Source of the DNA: Coemansia sp. RSA 487
Taxonomy: Eukaryota; Kickxellomycota; Kickxellomycetes; Kickxellales; Kickxellaceae
NCBI GenBank assembly: GCA_027577595.1
Contig: JANBRJ010000009.1
Location: forward strand, 229,552-293,551
Direction: 5' to 3'
Length of the DNA stretch: 64,000 bases
In this document: positions 38,271 through 50,053 of the stretch, in pieces
Layout: each line of letters begins with the position of its first letter
How positions within the stretch are numbered: position 1 is the first letter of the stretch
Translations under genes and position numbers: made by a program
The notes under the pieces: model-generated
Seen by the model: only the letters and a program-made list of their open reading frames with translations
Database searches by the model: none
Told to the model about the DNA's origin: nothing

Positions 38271-39448
38271 ATGGTAAACTATCGCTAAGCTTCAGCTGCA
38301 TACGACAGCGTCTATATTCATTGATGGCGGATGGATGCGACTACACTGTTGGATATGATACTTCCGCAGGCTCTCAAAAATGGGATGGATTCAGTACAGC
38401 GTCAAAGGACAAAGGATTTGGGGATTCATGTTGCCCAGCTGAAAGGCTGATGGATGCGATCGAAACTTGCGGGTACAAGCTGCTGTTTGCGCGAATTCAG
38501 TGAAATGCGAGGAAATTGGGGATGGAAGGCGAATTCAAGCGGAGGCCTTTTTCTCCCTTTTCTGCAATTCCTTGAATCGGAAGCCAGCTCTTTCCACCTT
38601 TTGCACATTCGATTGAGAAGACTGTGATTGTCTTTATGAGCGAATTGGTTGCGAATCGGCTGTGTTAATGGTGTTCTTGATATTTTGCAAAGCAGAAAAT
38701 TGGCCATTTCCAGTGTTTGCCTTTTGGTTTTTGCTGTGCAGCCTCGAAATTGGACAACTAGCTTGCAAGCCCAGCGATATTCCCCAGCGCATTGAAATGG
38801 TTCTGGAACCAAGCCAAGCTTCCTTTTGCGCTTCAGCTTCCGATCCTTCCTTCCTAATCTTCAATTTACCGCCTACACTATAGAAGGAGCATACCACATT
38901 ATAGGCGTCAAAGGGATATAAGAGTGTATTGAGTTTATACTTGTAATGCAAGCGCTGGTACTAAATAATGGACTACAAAAATTTGTGTTGCTTTTTGCTA
39001 TGTACATTTGTAGGCTGACTCTACCGCTCATAAGAGAAGAACCTTCCGCAAATTCTCGTACCGTGGCGTTGACCTCGAACAGCTGCTCGATGTCTCCAGC
39101 GAGCAGTTCATGGAGATGGTTTCGTGCCGTGCCCGCAGAAAGTTCAAGCGCGGTCTTAAGCGCAAGCCCATGGGCCTGATCAAGAAGCTTCGCATTGCCA
39201 AACAGACCGCTCCCGAGGGCGAGAAGCCCGAAGTTGTCAAGACCCACCTGCGCAACATGATCATCGTCCCCGAGATGATCGGCTCCATCGTTGGTGTCTA
39301 CAACGGCAAGACCTTCAACCAGGTTGAGATCAAGCCTGAGATGATCGGCCACTACCTTGGCGAGTTCTCGATGACCTACAAGCCCGTCAGGCACGGTCGC
39401 CCGGGTATGGGTGCTACCCACTCGTCTCGCTTCATTCCTCTCAAGTAA
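38271..39448 (+). CDS. RPS15: 40S ribosomal protein uS19 (RPS15)
   Basis: Small-subunit head protein at the A-site finger. The main exon 39014-39448 encodes '[20 protein letters not shown]' through '[18 protein letters not shown]', nearly the whole family consensus. An in-frame TAG directly precedes it at a CATTTGTAG acceptor, so the start codon must be spliced on. Family proteins begin MA(D/E), so exon 1 is probably only an ATG; the sole ATG directly followed by GTAA upstream is 38271-38273 (ATG|GTAAAC). This makes a 740-bp intron and a 145-residue protein, the same length as human RPS15. A rival is ATGCAAGCGCTG at 38946-38957 with a weak GTACTA donor. Codon bias is strong. Confidence 0.85.
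38330..38459 (+). repeat. Two copies of GATGGATGCGA inside the proposed RPS15 intron
   Basis: Exact 11-base copies at 38330-38340 and 38449-38459, 108 bases apart, in the same orientation as those at 16378 and 59132. Confidence 0.7.
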
Positions 39449-39877
39449 ATGCAAGCAAGCTTTGGAGGAAAGGATGGAAAGAGAGCCTTTCCTTTGGTTG
39501 CTATATCTCTCTTTTTTACCACTGTTCTTTGTGTTTATCTTGAAAGTTGTGTTTCTTCCATAAAGAAATAAAAAAACCTTCTTGGCACAACCTGCATCAA
39601 TCTTGGTTCTTGATCCGCTGCAAGACGTGCTCTGGCTGGATGTGTCATTGAACGATGATGCCATGTGGGGGAAAGAAAGAGAAAGGAGACTTTTTTAGCC
39701 AACTATGCAGCATTAATTTTGTTCTTTTTTCAAAAAAGAAAAATGTTCAATTCCACACTTTCCTTATTAATTAATATTCTGGAGACTCAACACAAAAGTA
39801 CACCTTTAAACCACGCTGGCACACTTTGAAATTCAAAGACCCAGAAACCCATTGTGATAATCATTGTGCTTCGGGCA
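39449..39877. other. Intergenic region between RPS15 and the WD40 gene
   Basis: About 430 bases holding the RPS15 3' flank (AATAAAAAA at about 39568) and the next promoter; no gene is seen. Confidence 0.4.
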
Positions 39878-42011
39878 ATGGAAGACCCAGCGGAACTGTT
39901 GGATTCAAAGGCAGAGCTCGACCAAGAAGAAATCGAGCGGCTCTTGCGTGAAAACCGCGCTTTGAAAGGGAGGCTTGACGAGCTGGAGCGAGAAAACAGA
40001 CTGCTAAAGCAGAGAAACTTTGACCTTTCGATGCGCTATGGTCGAAGTGTGGAAAACCGGCGCCAGCCTTTTGAGATTGTGTTTTCTGACAGTGACTTGG
40101 ATGAGGATGAGGATGAGGACGATGACGATGAGGATAGAGAAAATGGCGGAAATAGCGATGAGCGTGGTAGTAATGTCGATTACGACAACGAAGTTAGCGA
40201 CGATATAAGCCTTGACAATGAGAAAAATGGACATACGCAGAGCAGAAACAGCGTAGCTGAAGATGCGATCAAAGTTACTCCAGGTAATCGCAGCAGTATC
40301 GGCTTTAGCCTTGCCACTACTGGAAACAGCAGCATCAGCTCTGTGACATTTAGCGAAGCATGCATCGAGGGCTCTGCAAGAAACGCTGATAACGGCACAA
40401 GGTGCAAAAAAGTTGGTGGCAGTTACAACAGCGTGAGCGACAGCGCAACAGACTCGGACGTCAACAACCTCGGATCAAAGGCTCCGTCGAACTATACTAG
40501 TCACAAAAACTCTCAACAAGATGTTTCTGGTGTGTATGGAGGTTCCCAGAGTCGGCCTACAGACAAACGCGATACTATGAGCGAGTCTATCGACCTTTCT
40601 AATAAAGAAGATACCTGCGAAAAGCCGGTGCGCTTCCCAGAAATACCAGATAGCGATCGTGATGGAGTATCCAAGCAAGTGGATATCGAAGCAGCTACAG
40701 CGGCAAAGGAAAGAAGAGGTCAGCGTGATAACGAAGAGCAGAGACTTGGGTCAACCAACAGTGCTGGCGGTGGTGTGCTACGGCGCAAAGAGGCCAAGCA
40801 GCTCAAGTGCTATGCAGAACTCGATGGGCACGAGGGTGCGATCTACTCCACACAATATTCGCCCTCGGGCAGTCTTGTTGCAAGTGCATCATTTGATAAG
40901 ACCATTCGAATTTGGGATATTGGCGAGCAGAAGCAGATTGCAGCCTTGAGTGGCCACCAGCAGACGGCGTTCGACATAGCATGGCGTTACGACTCGGCCG
41001 CAGTGGTCTCAGCTGGATTTGACAGGGTGTGCATCGAGTGGGACCTAGAAGCAAAGCAGGCAACGTCGCAGTTGCAGTGCGATGGGCTTGTTCAGTGTGT
41101 GCGGTACTCAACACACAATCCTCGCATAGTTTACTCGGGCGACTCGTCAGGATTTATATCGATTCATGACCTGCGGCAGCCACAGGGTGCAACAAAGCTT
41201 TCCAACGACGGGTCGATGGTAAATACAATATACTGTTTCAACGATGAAACGCGCTTGGTTTCAGGCGACCGCAACGGCGAGATCAAAATGTGGGACGTGC
41301 GGATCGGCAGATTCATGCGCCTTGTGAACTCTAGCACCCAAAGCCACGCCATTAGCCACATCAGTGTTGTAAAGAACGAGAAAAGCGGGACAGAGTACAT
41401 GGCAACAAACTCGTACGACAATGTGCTTCGTGTATACGACCGCGTGGATGACCCGTCTGTGCCGACACCTCGGGCTATACACGAGCTGCGTGGAATCCGC
41501 AGCCGGAACTGGCCAATTAAGAATGCATTCTTTGATCCTCTTGTTGCCCAGGAGCAGCTTCTTGGGCTTTACAACGATGACTACTACGAACTGGACACAC
41601 GCCTACAAAGCGAGGCGCGCGGACTTCAGTCGATGCTATTTTTGATCACTGGTAGCGCCGAGCCATACGCATATCTATACAAGCTGGATACACATTCAAA
41701 GCTGGCCCGCATAGACAACAAGGTAAGCAGACGCAGCTGATTGAGGTGGTGGTATGGGTTAGGGGTTGTGGCATTCGTGAGTAGTGCGATCCACGCTTGG
41801 ATTCAGACTAATTCTGAGCTGCTTGTGTATCTGTTGTGGTTTGTAGGCAAAGCGTGACGGCAGACAGCGTTTGGAAGGCCATTCGGATAGGGTGTATGCT
41901 GTTGCAACGCATCCGACAGAAATAAAGGCATGTACCGCCGGAGCAGACAGTACCGTGCGGCTCTGGCACGTTCCATCAGCTGGAAGACTTCTCAAAGAAG
42001 GCAACTACTAG
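39878..42011 (+). CDS. Coiled-coil WD40-repeat protein
   Basis: Exon 1 is 39878-41722 and exon 2 41847-42011 (GTAAGC...TTTGTAG); the join IDNK-AKRDGR is phase 0, giving 669 residues. An N-terminal coiled coil (residues 10-55, 'EIERLLRENRALKGRLDELE') is followed by an acidic run ('SDLDEDEDEDDDDEDREN') and a Ser/Asn-rich linker. A WD40 propeller occupies about residue 310 to the end. Clear blades include 'LDGHEGAIYSTQYSPSGSLV', 'ASASFDKTIRIWD', 'SGDRNGEIKMWDVR' and, in exon 2, 'LEGHSDRVYAVATHPTEIKA' with 'GADSTVRLWHV'. The last blade exists only after splicing, which supports the intron. No specific orthologue is recognised. Confidence 0.8.
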
Positions 42012-43882
42012 AAAATACTTTCTTTATTGTGTGCTGGCACAATAGCTGCTAAATAATGTTGTATTTGATGTTGCCGAAGCCACAGCCCACAGACCGTCTG
42101 GATGTGCCGATTCATTGCAAGGCAGTCATGTGGCGCAGCTTTGGCGACTACAATAAAGCGAATAAAAAAGCACGCATTGAGAAATGGTGGTCTGTTGTGT
42201 GTGTGAGCGAGAGCTCAGAAATGTGGAAACATGCCAAAGTGGTCCTGGCGTGGGCCTGATGTGCGGTCTGACAACAAAAAAATATGACGACAGTGCCTGC
42301 TGCAGGAGGCGTTGCAGATCCAAAGTCTGAAAGCCGATGCACTCAAGAACAGGCGGTCTGAAAGCTAGAGAGTGAAAGCTGCTCTTTTTGAAAGAAAAGT
42401 GTTGGAAACCAAAGTCAGTGGTGGGCACTGAAAAGGAAGGATTGACGGTCTGGGGGAAGGATGCAGAAAAAGGAAATTGGACTGGAAAAAGAACCACATA
42501 CCTGTAGCAGCAACAAATGTGAAAACAACAACAACAGCTGTCAGCGGGAAATTTTGCTTGCAGGCTTTTCTGCTCTCTTTTTTTTGTTTCTTTAGCAGTC
42601 TGCCTTTTTTTATTTACTCTTATTACGATTCTTTTTAAATTTCGCACTTTTTCTTACAACAAGGGATTTATTTTCTTTACCATTGTTGCTGAAATCTGGT
42701 TGCGTCGTCCTTTTTTCACTCGTACTACTACCATTCCCGCTCATATCGCCCTATACTTCGTTCCTTTCCTTTTGGCTTATCAACTTTTTTGTCTTTTGGC
42801 TACCAACATCCGGGGCCCACCACCAACCCTCGCTTCCATCGTAAAGAGCACTGTTTTTTCCCTCTTTTTCATCAACTCCACAAACCACACCGCCTCTCTT
42901 CCTCTTCCCTCTTTCTCCCCGATCCTCGGTAGCGTGCTATCGACGTCGTAAGTGCTTGCATCTCTTTCGTATCTCCGACCGTACAACGCACTTTTCGCAT
43001 ATCAATTTCGGTGCCCACGACAACAAAATCACGCTTAACAGCAAGAGCCACCCGTTCAAACTTTGCCTTTTTGGCCTGTGGCTTCGTTTACTGTTGCTTT
43101 CAGAAGCCTAACAGAGGACAAGTATTGTTCCTAAAATAAAGGTAAGGGCTGCCGCTTCCGCGTGCTGTGTGCATAGGCAAGAGGTACCACAGCATCTGCG
43201 CCTTGTTGTTCTGCATGTTCTCAGTTGTGATATTTGATTAGAGAAGGGGCAGGTGCTGCTTTTTATAGACTGCATGGTGGGAAAACTGCTATATAAAAAT
43301 AGCCAGAATTCCTGCAACTGCAAACCTCAACAAAGTTCCCGGAAATGAGCGGCTATTATAGTGTAGGCTGGTAGCTGCGACCGTGTGTTTTGCTGGCAGC
43401 TGGCACTGCTGCTCTCATTTCTTTTTCTTTTCTGTGTGTATGGATCATACCACATTAGTGCTGTTACAAATGCTGGTGGTATCCAACAGTTTGGCCATCT
43501 GTCAGTCTTCAATGAAATTGCCTGTACAACAGAAAGAAAAACACACTTCTTCCCTTTCCACTTTTGATACTTGGACTGCGCCTCCCCCTCCCTCTTTAGT
43601 TGCTTCTGTTACCACTTTTCTGTTTTAGCCTTTGTCCAACACGACAAGGCAACACCGAAAAAAGCGTGTATCTTTTTTCCTTGTTTGCTTTTTCTCCATT
43701 GCTTTTATTTTGCATGTTTGTTTAATTCTACATTTCATTATATACTAACCACTCTTTGGCTGATGCCTTTTACTCCTCATCTCTTTTTGTTTGTATCTTG
43801 AACGCGTCTGTTCGGTCTACCTCTTGTTAGATATATCTACTCTATAACGCTCCCCGTAAAAAGAACTTTACACTCTCGACCA
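42012..43882. promoter_or_regulatory. Long upstream region of RAX2, probable 5'-leader intron
   Basis: About 1.87 kb without a convincing gene. The plus strand is very pyrimidine-rich at 42560-42950 and 43540-43860. A perfect donor GTAAGT at 42948 follows a pyrimidine-rich possible leader, and CTCTTGTTAG at 43821-43830 is a good acceptor 52 bases before the RAX2 ATG, so an 883-base leader intron is plausible. Short frames within it have low-complexity Phe/Leu/Ser composition and look non-coding. Confidence 0.4.
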
Positions 43883-46800
43883 ATGTCCCAAAGCCGCGCC
43901 AGCTCTGGGCTCCAGAAGCATAGCCGCCGTGCTGCATTTGGCGCACCAAAAAACATATCCCGCCTGCCATCCGCCAAAGCCGTACCCAACGGCAGCAGCA
44001 GCAGCAGCAGAACCTGCCCGCAGTCTGGCTTACACACGGCAAGCTCGTGGCTACGGTGCGTCGCTGTTCTTGCTCTGCTTTTTATAATTTCTCCTGTGCT
44101 GGCTACAAGCGATGCCAGCTCGCCTGATGTGTCCGTGTCAATTACGACCAACTCTGAGCTTGGCTCGATGTCCGAAGCCGACGTAGCCACCAGTACCGAC
44201 GACGGGTTCTTTAGCTCGGATGCATCCAGCTCCGAGGAAAGCTCATCCGATGGCTCCGATGAGAGCGATGGAGGCGGCATCGGCATTGTTGGTGCATTCA
44301 GTGGCATATCCTCGTTCACACCAAACAGCAGCGGTGCTGCTTTGTCTCTAAATAGCAGCATGACATCGCTGGTCTGGCTGTCGCAGAACGCTGCCTCCTC
44401 GCTCTTTTCTGCCACCACTGACGGCGACATCACCGCTGCCTGTGCGTTCTATAACAACGACGGTAGCATTGCCAAAGCTTATTTCGGCGGCAGCTTTATC
44501 TCAATCAACTCGACCAGCGCCGGATACGTTGCTGGGGTGGATGCAAACGGAAAGCTGGACACGATGTTTGGCGGCGTGAATGGTCCTGTCAATGCGCTCT
44601 TCTGCGACAACGACACCCAGCTTGTCTATGTCGGCGGGAACTTTTCTAGCACGGTTTCCGGACTTACAACCGATATTGCTACCATGCGCTCAAGCTCTAC
44701 AGGCGCACTGGCTATGTACAATTCAAGCAAGGGCACGTGGCAGACGCTCTCCTTCCATGGCCTGGATGGACCTGTCTTCGATTTCACAAAGATGCACGAC
44801 AGCGTGTATGCTGTGGGTGCCTTTTCTGCTACCGTCGACAATGCTTCTTATGTGCCCTTGGACACGCAGCCTATCAACCTCAGCGCTTGCACAATTACCG
44901 GTGGCAACAGCGCCGAGACCGCCGGATTCAGTGATCCAAAAAATATCATCTGCACATCCGGTACTGATTCTGCCGGCAACACCTGGCTTATGCGCGACCT
45001 TCTGACTGGGTTTTACCGTATAGACTTCCCATTCAAAACAACACCAACGATTCTCCGGCTCATGAATACGCTCTATCAAGGACGCGGCACAAAGGCCATT
45101 CGCATCGAGGCTGCTCAGAACAACCAGGCCCTGACAATGGCATATCTGGACCCCTCCACAAATGCTGAGCTTTTCTGCACTCAATCGTGTCCGCTGCTGC
45201 AGAACTACGACTGGCAGGCGTTCCGCTTTGTCGACAGCGAAGAGACTCTATCCAATATCACCGGCATAATTATCAACATTGTTGACTGGTTCGGCATGGG
45301 CGGCGGTTTCAACAAAATCGAACTCTATGAGCGAGGCAAGTATTATTGGGGTTTGCTTATTATGTTTCTTGAAACTCTCCCTCCCCCCTCCCCCTTTCTT
45401 CTATGTAAAAGAAGCCAGCAGTAGCACCTGGTGCTTGTGTTATGCCCATTCGAGTTGCTTTGTTGTTGTTGTATGCACAATGGTTTTGCTATTTGGTTTC
45501 TTTTGTGCTCTTACTGATGCTACTGCTGCGCTATTGTTGTTTCTATTTGTGCTGTGCCCTTGTTGAACCTCCCATGGAAGCAGCTGTTTTTTCCCTTAAT
45601 ATCACTCTCCTTTTAGACAGTGGTCCCAAAATGGTCTTTTTCGGATTGTTTGCTGATGCTTGTTTTTTTTACATGCGACAGCACCATGTAACTTCATAGC
45701 ACCTTTGTCTACTCTCCATGTTTATTTCACATGTTGTCAGATACACTCCAGCCAGAATATATGGCACAGGATTGTGTATCTTTGCCCTGGCTGCTGTGAT
45801 ATTGACAAGGAGAGTTGATGGCAGTTTGTCATTGTTAACGATGGACGATTTTGCTTTACTTTGCCTAGCAGTCTCAATATCTATTTCCTGAAGGGGATTC
45901 AGCATGGTAGCCCTGCACATCCACTAATACCTGGAAACTGTGCTCTTTTCTTCTTCTTTAACTACACACTGTAGATGCTCGAGTGTACGCTGACAACACG
46001 TTCAATGGATCTCCTTGCAGCACGCAGGCGATCATGCCATCGTCTAAATCTACCGGCGGATGGGTCACAACAACCCCTGCATCGTACCATGGCACATACC
46101 TCACACTGACTGTGAACAAGAATGATCTTCAGCTCGAGTCGACGAAAAATGCCTTGCTAACTATGGTCCCTGCTGTTCCAGAGTCGGGCTTTTACAACGT
46201 GTACATGACGATTCCTGGTTGTCAAAACACAAACACGTGTATTAACCGCTCAACCGCCAAAGTTGCAATTGTGATGGATAGCATACACTCTCTTATTGCA
46301 ACCGTTGGTCAACATAACCTTGTCGACCAGGAGGTTCTTATCTACCGTGGCTACGCACCTGCATCGTCGACGCAGTTTTCCCCACATTTGACTGTCAGCA
46401 TTGCTACCGATGCCGAGGTCGACGGGCAGGCAGCCAGCGTCGAAGTGGTCGTGGACAACTTTAGATTTGAACGCGATACATCCTACACAAATCTCAACGG
46501 CGTTCTGCACATTTACCAGGATCAGACTTCGCCTATGCAGCTAAATGGCCCGCTGTATTACCCGCTTTCGGAATCGCTTCCCAACAACACTGTCGTCTAT
46601 ACCGTGACGTCAGGGTTCCCTAATCTGACCCACGCCGAACAGACCCTGTACTTGGGTGGCCAATTCAGTAGCCCCGACGGCAGCTACAGCAACATTGTGC
46701 AGTACAGCAACAACTCGATCACGCCGCTGAGCAATACCGGAATTAATGGGGTTGTGCACTCAATGACATGCATTAACGGTTTGCTCTACGTTGGAGGCGA

Positions 46801-49684
46801 CTTTGACGGCACCTCGGACAGTCGGGTAGCAGCGAGAAATATTGCCCAGTACAATACCACATCAAACACCTGGGCTTCGCTTGGGGGTGGCACCGATGGC
46901 AAAGTCACAACCGTAAGGCCCTATTCCCCATTTGGCTCGTTGGCTGTGAGCTTAAGGGGCGACTTTAAGACCCTATACGCTGACGATACCCCTGGATCGA
47001 CAAACGTCACCGTTGGCGGGCTGGCCATCTGGGATGCCATTGGTAATATGTGGGCTGGCACGCCGTATATTAAAAACGCACCGACGTTGTTGTTTTCGGA
47101 TAGGTGGCAAGACCGCACAAACAATGTCGCGCTGGCTGCAGGTCCCTTCTCCGCTGTGGCTGCGCTTGAGGCCAACGGCGCAGTATTGCTGGACACAACT
47201 CCCAGCGTACAGCGACTCGGGATTGTTGGATTCAGTCTGCAGCCTGATGCTGTCGGCCGCCTTGTCGTCAACTCTGGTCTTTGGTATGCCAAGAGCAACG
47301 ACACAACGCCTGTGCTTGTGGTCGGTGGGCAGTTCCAGACGCCCGGCGGATCGACCAATGTCGCAAAGCTTGAGGATGGTAAATGGGGCAAGCTGCTCAA
47401 TGACATTAACGGCGAGATCCTGACACTGAACAACGCAGCCAACCTGCTTTTCATCGGCGGTGTTGCAAATGTAACCAGCGACAATGACGATGACGAGTCT
47501 GGATTTTCTGGACTCTCCGTGTACGACATGGACAAGGACAAGGTCGTTGGTATCCAGAGTCTGCAAGGGCCGAACGGTGATCAGCAGTTTGTTCGTGTTA
47601 ACAAGGTCGCTATCCGCGCAGACACATCTATGGTGGTGGTGGGTGGAAACTTCACAACCGCTGGTGGTATGCTTGGCTGCCCGTACATCTGCACGTTCGA
47701 CATCAATGAGAGCCAGTGGTCGCCACTTACATCGAGTACGCTGATTGATCAGGTTGTTGACATGGCGTTTGTTGGTGGCACACTGTTTGTTGCGGGTCAA
47801 TTCAAGAATGGCACCGACCCTCTGTCCTATATAATGCAGTATGATTTTGATACCAATAGCTGGGCCAACATCTCTGGTGCTCAAACCCTTCCTGGCCCTG
47901 TCTCTGTTCTTTCGCCAACCATCGATGGCGATAGCCCCGATTCGGTATTTATTATCGGTACCATGTCCAGCAATGGAGCTCCCTACTTTGCCAAATACGA
48001 CGGGTCGTCCATTTCTTTGCAGAGCTTTAGCATCGGCGCTCAAAGCACCATTGACAGTATCCTAGAGGTACCAAGATCGCGAATTCCCAACTCTGTTCTT
48101 GGCAGCTCATCCTCGCTTAAGCGGAGAGACGAATCACCTGTTCCTTCTGGGTATGTGCTGATGGTTTCCGGAGATATCTACCTGCCCAGCGGACAACGCG
48201 CATCAAATGCATTCTTCTACAACAATCAGTGGGCGCCATTCTTGTCGACGATCCAAGCCGATGGCACTCCCGGGTACGTGAGTTCGGTGTTTTACGAGAT
48301 ACCGCCCACTAATGTATACCAGCGGCACCGCCTGTCGGTGGCCTTGGTGATTCTTATTGCTATAGCCATTGCGCTCGGCATCACGTTCCTTATTGTGTGC
48401 ATTGGCCTCGTCTATATCTACCTCCGCAATCGCCGTGAAGCCGCTGCGACGACGTCTGCCGCATCTGCTGCGCTGGCTGCTGCGTCTGGTGGTGCTGGAG
48501 CAGCCAAGATGGCGCATGGTGCCGTTGGCCGCGGTATAACTTCTTCTGAAGGAGTGGCAGCAGCCTCAGGCGGTGCTATCTCGTCCATGGCTGCGAGACA
48601 AGATCGCGATATCCCCAGCCACTACAACAATGCACATGGCGCTGCGACACGTGGCGTGTGGTCCAAAAATGGCATCACCGGCGAGCCTGTTTCCTTCGAT
48701 AACATCGCTCCAAGCACTGGAAGACTTAATTCCGGCTCGCCGGCTGGACTGGCTGGGCTGGCAGCAGCAGGACGACTAGCAGCAGTGTCATCGGATACCT
48801 ACGTACATCACGACGAGAAGAGGGGTCAAGTATCCAAGTCTGGCGATGACGATATCAACGAAAGCCTTGACTCTATATTCGAATCTGCAGCGGCAGAGGC
48901 CGAGGCTGAAGCTGAAAGTGAGGCGCGCGAACGTGCGATATCCTCAGGCAGCATGGAAATGGCTATTTCAGCAGCGGCAGCAGCGGGGGCTGGTGCCAGA
49001 GTCGGAGCAGCAGCTTCTGAAAAGTACCCAATGCCTGTAGCACAGCACTATAACAGTGACGGTAGCATTGTCACCGATCCATTGGCTGATCAGTCGCGAG
49101 CGAATATATACCGACCCGACTCGACCAACCCGTTCGAACAGCGTATGGCGCTCCGCGAGTCGCAAGGAGCATTCCCGCCAGCTGGACCGTTTTCGGATGG
49201 CGATGAAGGTGTTGGGCACATCCCTATGCCTTCACCTCATCATATGCACAGCGAGCAGGCCGCAGCAGCCGCCCTTGCTGGAGGTGCAATGGCATCAAGG
49301 ATGGCTGGAAGCGAAAACCGGCGTCGCTCAGAGACCACAAGCACGCGAAACACAGATGGCGATTTTTCGACATCTCAGTCACCTTCTTCCAGGCCATCGG
49401 CAGAATCTTCTACCGGCGGAAGCTCATCGACACATCTGCCGATTCGCGATTCATTAAAGCAGCATCCTGTGTTCTATGCCAAGTTCACGTTCAGCTCGCG
49501 TGAAACTGGAGAGCTTGGGTTTAGGGCCGGCGAGCGTGTGTTTGTCATCGACCAGAGCGATGAGATCTGGTGGATGGGCATAGTCGACCACGGTCCTGAT
49601 CAGCCACTGGAGCAGGGTGTATTCCCGGCCACTTATGTAAGCAGCGTCCCACCGCGCTCCACAGACTGGACGGACCTGATGTAG
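43883..49684 (+). CDS. RAX2: RAX2, cortical landmark protein for polarised growth, with C-terminal SH3 domain
   Basis: Large type-I membrane protein that marks sites of polarised growth; in yeast it pairs with Rax1 for bud-site selection, in hyphae it affects tip stability. Exon 1 is 43883-45335 and exon 2 45975-49684; the 639-bp intron has a GC donor (G|GCAAGT) and the join reads KIELYER-D-ARVYADN. Total 1,720 residues. A hydrophobic signal at about residues 57-75 is followed by the Glycine-rich kelch-like Rax2 repeats ('LVYVGGNFSSTVSG', 'LYVGGDFDGTSDSR', 'MVVVGGNFTTAGGM'). The transmembrane helix is at about residues 1270-1300, then an Ala/Ser-rich cytosolic tail, ending in an SH3 domain ('YAKFTFSSRETGELGFRAGE', 'DEIWWMGIVD', 'GVFPATYVS'). 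Confidence 0.9.
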
Positions 49685-50053
49685 CTCTAGCCCTGTATAA
49701 GGCGGGGGAGTTGGCTGGCGATATGCAATCCCTTGAATCCCGCGTATCCGTGGCAGGGGATACTTGGCGCATATTTGGTAAAATAAGCGCCTTGGATCTC
49801 CAACATTTTGCTCACTGTGACTGGATCTCGGCACTGACTGACTGCTGCTGGCAGCTGCGTCCGCCGCAACACGTGTTAAGCTAGCCTTTCTTTGACTGTG
49901 TATTTGCCTTTTTTTCAACGTGTCATCTAATTCATTGAAATTTTCTTAGCAATATCTCCACCACTTTGCTGACATTCAAGTGTTGAGATGTGCCCGAATA
50001 AAAAGGTACTATTTCTCGGAAATTAAACAAAACAAAAACCATTGACAATCATC
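49685..50053. other. Convergent 3' flanks of RAX2 and the thiolase gene
   Basis: About 370 bases with no recognisable gene between two convergent stop codons. Confidence 0.4.
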
